A stretch of 64,000 nucleotides of DNA from Magicicada septendecula. Its lineage: Eukaryota; Arthropoda; Insecta; Hemiptera; Cicadidae. This document shows positions 59,050 to 64,000 of the stretch, piece by piece. The notes under the pieces are model-generated. The model made no database searches. It was not told the DNA's origin and saw only the letters and a program-made list of their open reading frames with translations. How positions within the stretch are numbered: position 1 is the first letter of the stretch; each line of letters opens with the position of its first letter. The DNA lies in contig CM068370.1 in the NCBI GenBank assembly GCA_034769895.1, positions 48,350,344-48,414,343 on the forward strand, read 5' to 3'. The translations under genes and the position numbers were made by a program.

Positions 59050-60207
59050 TCAACCTCCATCGTCAAAAATTAATCGGGGTTTCAAATAACAATTTTCAAT
59101 TTTATTTACATTCTGGATACGGTTATCTTGTATATAGTAACCATAAAATTTCTGTTTGTTCATTTTACCATAATAATCATATACCAGGTCAACATCAGTA
59201 TTCTTTGTAAAGTCTCCGTCGGTAAATATTTCCAATATCGGGTCAGTTACTTTTTCATCATACAGTAAATTACTCTTGTTTAAACATACTTCTAACATTT
59301 CTTTCCACTCACCATAATCTCTCTGTAATTCATACAATTCTGTCTCTTTGTCAATACACCATTCTCTATCTAAAATTCTCTCATCATAACAACATATCAT
59401 ACTTTTATCATTCCACGCAGAGGGTACAAAATTATTCAGCAAAATTAAACAATTCAAATCTTTCACTAATAAGGGTCTCTTGCCCAAAAATAACACTTTT
59501 GAACACTCTGGTTCATCACAAATAAGGGGAAAATTTACTCTCTGCCCTACACATTCATCTACTCTTTCTTTCCATTCTTTTTCCAATTCAACAACACTAA
59601 TTATTACTTCATTACAACTTATAATTTTCTCACTCTCACTTACTGTTTCACTATCTATTTTCAACGTATCACTTTCTGATACCGCCGTTTCAATCACATT
59701 ACTATTTTCAATATCATTGTTAACATTTGTTAATTTCTTACTTTTAATCTGTTCTGCTACTGACTCTACTATTTGTTCTTTCAATGTATTGAAACATTCA
59801 TTCGTCTCATTTAAACGTTTATTAATATTGTCTTCTAACTTAACACTCTGTTGTTTCATATCATATAAACGCTCATCAAATTTTTTGTCAATATTATTTA
59901 TGTCACCCTTTAACTCATGGAATTTAATATCAGAATCACTCTTCTGTTCTTTATTTTGTTCTAAGAGTAATTGTAACATACTCATTACATCACTATTGAA
60001 TTGGACGTTACATTTTGTTGAAGTCGGGGTCAATTGCACGCCCGAATCTTCAATTACATTACTCTGATCAGTTAAGTTTAACTCTGTTTTATCTTGACTC
60101 GCACTTGGAGTCGAATGTATCTCAAAATTACTCATATTTGACTCATCACAATTGTCAACACTCGTTATTTCATTGACATCGTCATTATTCGCTGCCATTT
60201 TATACAA
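59050..60207 (-). CDS. T unit 4 single ORF, 385 aa
   Basis: Identical to the unit 3 protein (Thr 174). Intact. Confidence 0.7.
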   Translation of the reverse strand: MYKMAANNDDVNEITSVDNCDESNMSNFEIHSTPSASQDKTELNLTDQSNVIEDSGVQLTPTSTKCNVQFNSDVMSMLQLLLEQNKEQKSDSDIKFHELKGDINNIDKKFDERLYDMKQQSVKLEDNINKRLNETNECFNTLKEQIVESVAEQIKSKKLTNVNNDIENSNVIETAVSESDTLKIDSETVSESEKIISCNEVIISVVELEKEWKERVDECVGQRVNFPLICDEPECSKVLFLGKRPLLVKDLNCLILLNNFVPSAWNDKSMICCYDERILDREWCIDKETELYELQRDYGEWKEMLEVCLNKSNLLYDEKVTDPILEIFTDGDFTKNTDVDLVYDYYGKMNKQKFYGYYIQDNRIQNVNKIENCYLKPRLIFDDGG

Positions 60208-60376
60208 GTTTATATAATGTTACACAAGAATATTAATCTCATCCACTATTGACTTAACCCTTTTTATATTTAATTTACCAAAGCGTCCTCCCTCTCAAAT
60301 AACCCTTTCTGCAGCTTAATTAGGTCTGGCGAATATAGGTTGTAACCTATACTCGCGTCGCTGTACGGGGGCCAAG

Positions 60377-61464
60377 TGTAACTCTACGAATTACTTACAA
60401 AATTATAATTCTCTTACCTTAGGGTTTTATTCCAAAGTCTTTCAGACGAAAACAGCTGCAGACAGGATTATTTGTTTGAGTTACGAATAATTACGCTAAC
60501 ACATGTTATGTAATGAATGGCGCTTATTTATTTTTCTTTAATTAATTTCCCTCTTTACTCTCTGTAGAACAACAGTTTACACACAAAAATCGCTTAATTA
60601 CTTATTACATGAAAGTGATATAAAAAAGTTACTACAATGGTCTTTGCATCATCCCCTTACAACAGCAAGATAATGCAAAAAAATTTTACAATTAATTAAT
60701 TTACTCAATCTATGAACCAGTATTTTACTTTGTAGGTACGTACCCCAAACTTACGCTCTCACTCACTCTCTCTCTCTCACCCTTCTATTTCATTTAGTTA
60801 ATTTGGTTAGTATTCTACCCATTATATCTGTGAAATTTAAAAGTTTTGGCCAATTAGTTACTGATGGTACTTAACCGTTCCAGGTGTCTCTCGGTGAGTC
60901 GTAAAATCGCTGTTTGTTCAACATTACGGTTCACTCCGCGTTTAGTTGTTTTTTTTTTTCTCTGGTACACTGGTTAATTCACGTCAATGTTATGACCATC
61001 AGTCACCACTGTTCGAATTATACGTATATTATTTATTTAGTCGGCCGACGTAACTTTTCGCACTTAGAAAGTCACTTGAAGTTTTTAGGCTGGCCGCGCG
61101 GCCCTATGTCACAACTGGCACTTTTTATAAATGTTTTAACACTTAACTAGATAGGCCGAATTTATTCTACGGCCTATCTTGTACTCCCGAGGCCACTGTT
61201 TTAACTTACACACTTTACTGTCTGATGCTGGCTGTCTGTTGTGCACTCTCTAATGACACACTGCATACTGGGTTTCACACACAAGCCTGCTGCTATGTGA
61301 TTGTGCAATGCGTCTGGCAGTTGTTTTGGCTGGCTGTGTATGTTGCATTGCTGTACTGGAGGCTCCTTACAGGTGAAAGTCTGGCAATTTGGAAAGTGCT
61401 TAAAATGATGATTTGAATTAATATGAAATTAAACTGGGGTGGCTCACAAATCCGTACCGTTACA
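60377..61464 (-). repeat. T LTR, copy 5
   Basis: 1088 bp (one T fewer in a T run near 61083). Confidence 0.9.
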
Positions 61465-62986
61465 ATACCCCCCCAATAAGAGGTTGAAGGCCGGAGCGTT
61501 CAAACTCTTATTGCCTAAACTTAAGAGGATCAGTGAGGATATGGCGCCGCAACCCCCCTGAACACTACTAAATCATGGGTTCTTACCCCCCTAGTCTGGC
61601 GACTGCGACAGCACCCATCCGATCTTACTGGACTTCTCTGTGCGAGATCCCAACACCGAAAAATCGAACAGATACCCGACCCAGTATCGCCCGACTTTCT
61701 AGCATGGAATTAAAATTTGACAAACGGCCTTCCATCGCTCCATGTCCCACATCTGATTTGTTTCCTCTTAGCCGTACTGGTTCATTGACAACGTACTGGC
61801 TCATTTTATATTATAGACCCTAAAGAATAATATTAATAAAACAATATTGGTTTACAATGATACACATAAATTCCAGTTAAATTGAATAGTATTCCCCATA
61901 CAATGTTGCCCAACCAAAATGACACCTTAATTATACAAAATATCCTTAACTACTATATATGTATGTAGGACAAAATTCATGACATGTGTAAAGTCTATAT
62001 GGACAGTAATATACACATCTTATTTTCCAGACACTATCTCATCCTGAACATTTTCCATCAGTTGTCAGTGTTAAATAAATGTTTTAATCATTATTGACAT
62101 CAATTAGCATTTAATTTATAATTCCAATGTGAATTTAAATGAAAATAAAGTTAAGTTCATTATTAAAATCATTGTTTCTATGTTTAATTTATTTATTTTA
62201 TTAATAATAAAATAATTTAATTAATCATTAGTTTAATTGTATTTAATTTACTTTAATTAATTCAATTAATCTCAAAAATTACAGTAATGGCCTCATTATT
62301 ATTTGGCCTGTAAAAAAATTTAATTTCAATTCCTTTCTATCACAATAAGGTTTTACTTCAGATACTGATTCAGCAGACTACAACATTCTTTGTTATTGTC
62401 ACCAAGTATGTCTGTGAACCTTAGTCTCAACATACCACACCTGTTTATATAAACACTAGTCTGCAAGACTCACATAGTATAAACATTCTGGTTACATCAT
62501 GTACTAACACCTGTACTTTTCAGTCTTTATAAATTTTTTAGATAACATATTTATCAATGTCTATTTCTTACAGTTCAACCAAATATACTTTTAATTCACC
62601 TTTCAATTACAGTTTCTATTTAATACTATTGTCTCAATACCATTGTTATTATTATTACACTCTTTTCACACCTGTAAGCTTTTTATTCTATCTGATTAGT
62701 ATTATGAACTTTATACTTACAATACACATTCCACCTATTGACATGAATACAAAATACGCACCACACACACACACACACCAATACCTCCGTGTAACCTCTG
62801 AAACATTTAACAACAATGTTATTTCATACAAACAATTTAACCTTTTATAATACATACAATTAATTTCACTACACATGTATTTACAATTCTTCAGCAATAA
62901 TTATTCAGTTATGTCACACTTCAATATCAAAATTCAGCTAGGTCATTACCATATATTAACATATTTAAAATGTTCATTTATGAATT
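61465..62986 (-). other. T unit 5 3' untranslated interior
   Basis: As unit 1, with a private substitution near 62308. Confidence 0.45.
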
Positions 62987-64000
62987 TCAACCTCCATCGT
63001 CAAAAATTAATCGGGGTTTCAAATAACAATTTTCAATTTTATTTACATTCTGGATACGGTTATCTTGTATATAGTAACCATAAAATTTCTGTTTGTTCAT
63101 TTTACCATAATAATCATATACCAGGTCAACATCAGTATTCTTTGTAAAGTCTCCGTCGGTAAATATTTCCAATATCGGGTCAGTTACTTTTTCATCATAC
63201 AGTAAATTACTCTTGTTTAAACATACTTCTAACATTTCTTTCCACTCACCATAATCTCTCTGTAATTCATACAATTCTGTCTCTTTGTCAATACACCATT
63301 CTCTATCTAAAATTCTCTCATCATAACAACATATCATACTTTTATCATTCCACGCAGAGGGTACAAAATTATTCAGCAAAATTAAACAATTCAAATCTTT
63401 CACTAATAAGGGTCTCTTGCCCAAAAATAACACTTTTGAACACTCTGGTTCATCACAAATAAGGGGAAAATTTACTCTCTGCCCTACACATTCATCTACT
63501 CTTTCTTTCCATTCTTTTTCCAATTCAACAACACTAATTATTACTTCATTACAACTTATAATTTTCTCACTCTCACTTACTGTTTCACTATCTATTTTCA
63601 ACGTATCACTTTCTGATACCGCCCTTTCAATCACATTACTATTTTCAATATCATTGTTAACATTTGTTAATTTCTTACTTTTAATCTGTTCTGCTACTGA
63701 CTCTACTATTTGTTCTTTCAATGTATTGAAACATTCATTCGTCTCATTTAAACGTTTATTAATATTGTCTTCTAACTTAACACTCTGTTGTTTCATATCA
63801 TATAAACGCTCATCAAATTTTTTGTCAATATTATTTATGTCACCCTTTAACTCATGGAATTTAATATCAGAATCACTCTTCTGTTCTTTATTTTGTTCTA
63901 AGAGTAATTGTAACATACTCATTACATCACTATTGAATTGGACGTTACATTTTGTTGAAGTCGGGGTCAATTGCACGCCCGAATCTTCAATTACATTACT
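62987..64000 (-). CDS. T unit 5 single ORF, cut by the window end
   Basis: About 338 C-terminal codons lie in the window, with Arg at residue 174 as in units 1 and 2; the N-terminal part lies beyond 64000. What is present is open and matches the other units. Confidence 0.7.
   Translation of the reverse strand, partial: SNVIEDSGVQLTPTSTKCNVQFNSDVMSMLQLLLEQNKEQKSDSDIKFHELKGDINNIDKKFDERLYDMKQQSVKLEDNINKRLNETNECFNTLKEQIVESVAEQIKSKKLTNVNNDIENSNVIERAVSESDTLKIDSETVSESEKIISCNEVIISVVELEKEWKERVDECVGQRVNFPLICDEPECSKVLFLGKRPLLVKDLNCLILLNNFVPSAWNDKSMICCYDERILDREWCIDKETELYELQRDYGEWKEMLEVCLNKSNLLYDEKVTDPILEIFTDGDFTKNTDVDLVYDYYGKMNKQKFYGYYIQDNRIQNVNKIENCYLKPRLIFDDGG

Larger units (their letters stand above)
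44628..64000 (-). mobile_element. Tandem array of a gag-position-ORF-only LTR retroelement T, 3.94-kb period
   Basis: Four full periods and a partial fifth: LTRs at 44628-45714, 48562-49650, 52500-53588, 56439-57527 and 60377-61464, separated by internal regions of 2847-2850 bp. Period lengths measured from a common landmark are 3935, 3938, 3939 and 3938 bp. Adjacent copies share one LTR (LTR-internal-LTR-internal...). Each interior has a PBS next to the LTR on its right, a polypurine tract next to the LTR on its left, and one long minus-strand ORF. There is no protease, RT or integrase. Units look whole and nearly identical. The array runs past the window end. Confidence 0.9.

Noticed and set aside
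44628-64000. Repeat array as a CRISPR or a simple satellite
   Set aside because: The period is 3.94 kb with LTR, PBS, polypurine tract and an ORF; no short spaced repeats.
1-64000. Host protein genes, tRNA or rRNA genes
   Set aside because: No reading frame outside the elements shows known domains, and no cloverleaf or rRNA-like stretch was seen; PBS boxes match only the ends of tRNAs.

Overview
The window is repeat-dense, mostly AT-rich eukaryotic DNA in which every recognisable coding sequence belongs to a transposable element. The Ty3/gypsy polyproteins, the jockey-like LINE reverse transcriptase and the hAT transposase tail together suggest an arthropod, most likely an insect with a large repeat-rich genome; the species cannot be named from this. 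I see no host gene, tRNA, rRNA or CRISPR array. Letters below (A to T style labels) are mine, used only inside this annotation.

Layout, left to right. 1-682 holds two old LINE fragments. 744-22494 is a minus-strand gypsy element, 'E' (gag 19093-21208, pol 15696-19084). Its left LTR (744-12834) is split by another LTR element, 'G' (3383-12430, 4-bp target duplication ATAT). Inside G lie a 5'-truncated jockey-like LINE (6083-7255) and a GC-rich minus-strand gypsy element, 'F' (7256-11952), which itself carries a second LINE tail. E's 3' untranslated region contains a hAT DNA transposon (13244-14954) with perfect 8-bp target duplications. E abuts the pol of a plus-strand gypsy element, 'D', present as two head-to-tail copies sharing one 2.8-kb LTR (26228-29043): D2 (22495-26227) and D1 (29044-44295). 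D1 pol is split by a solo E-type LTR (31847-40258, target duplication AATT), which is itself split by an integrase-only LTR element, 'B' (34230-39593, target duplication CCAT).

From 44628 to the window end is the most unusual structure: a head-to-tail array ('T') with a 3.94-kb period, four complete units and a partial fifth. Each unit is an LTR of about 1.09 kb plus about 2.85 kb of internal sequence with a primer-binding site, a polypurine tract and one intact 385-codon minus-strand ORF, but no pol. The units are nearly identical, so the array is young (or mis-assembled). An older, inverted LTR fragment (44296-44627) caps its left edge.

The elements give a relative time order: D and E are oldest as a nested pair; D was duplicated after E entered it; G, F and the LINE went into E's LTR; B went into the solo LTR; the T array grew last. 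D, E, G, B and T share TGTAA-/-TTACA-like termini, and D, E and G carry tandem 'LTR end plus primer-site-like' modules at the U5 edge of their LTRs. D and E also share short stem-loops at about 90-bp spacing just after pol. These three patterns, and the T array, are the points I consider least explained.
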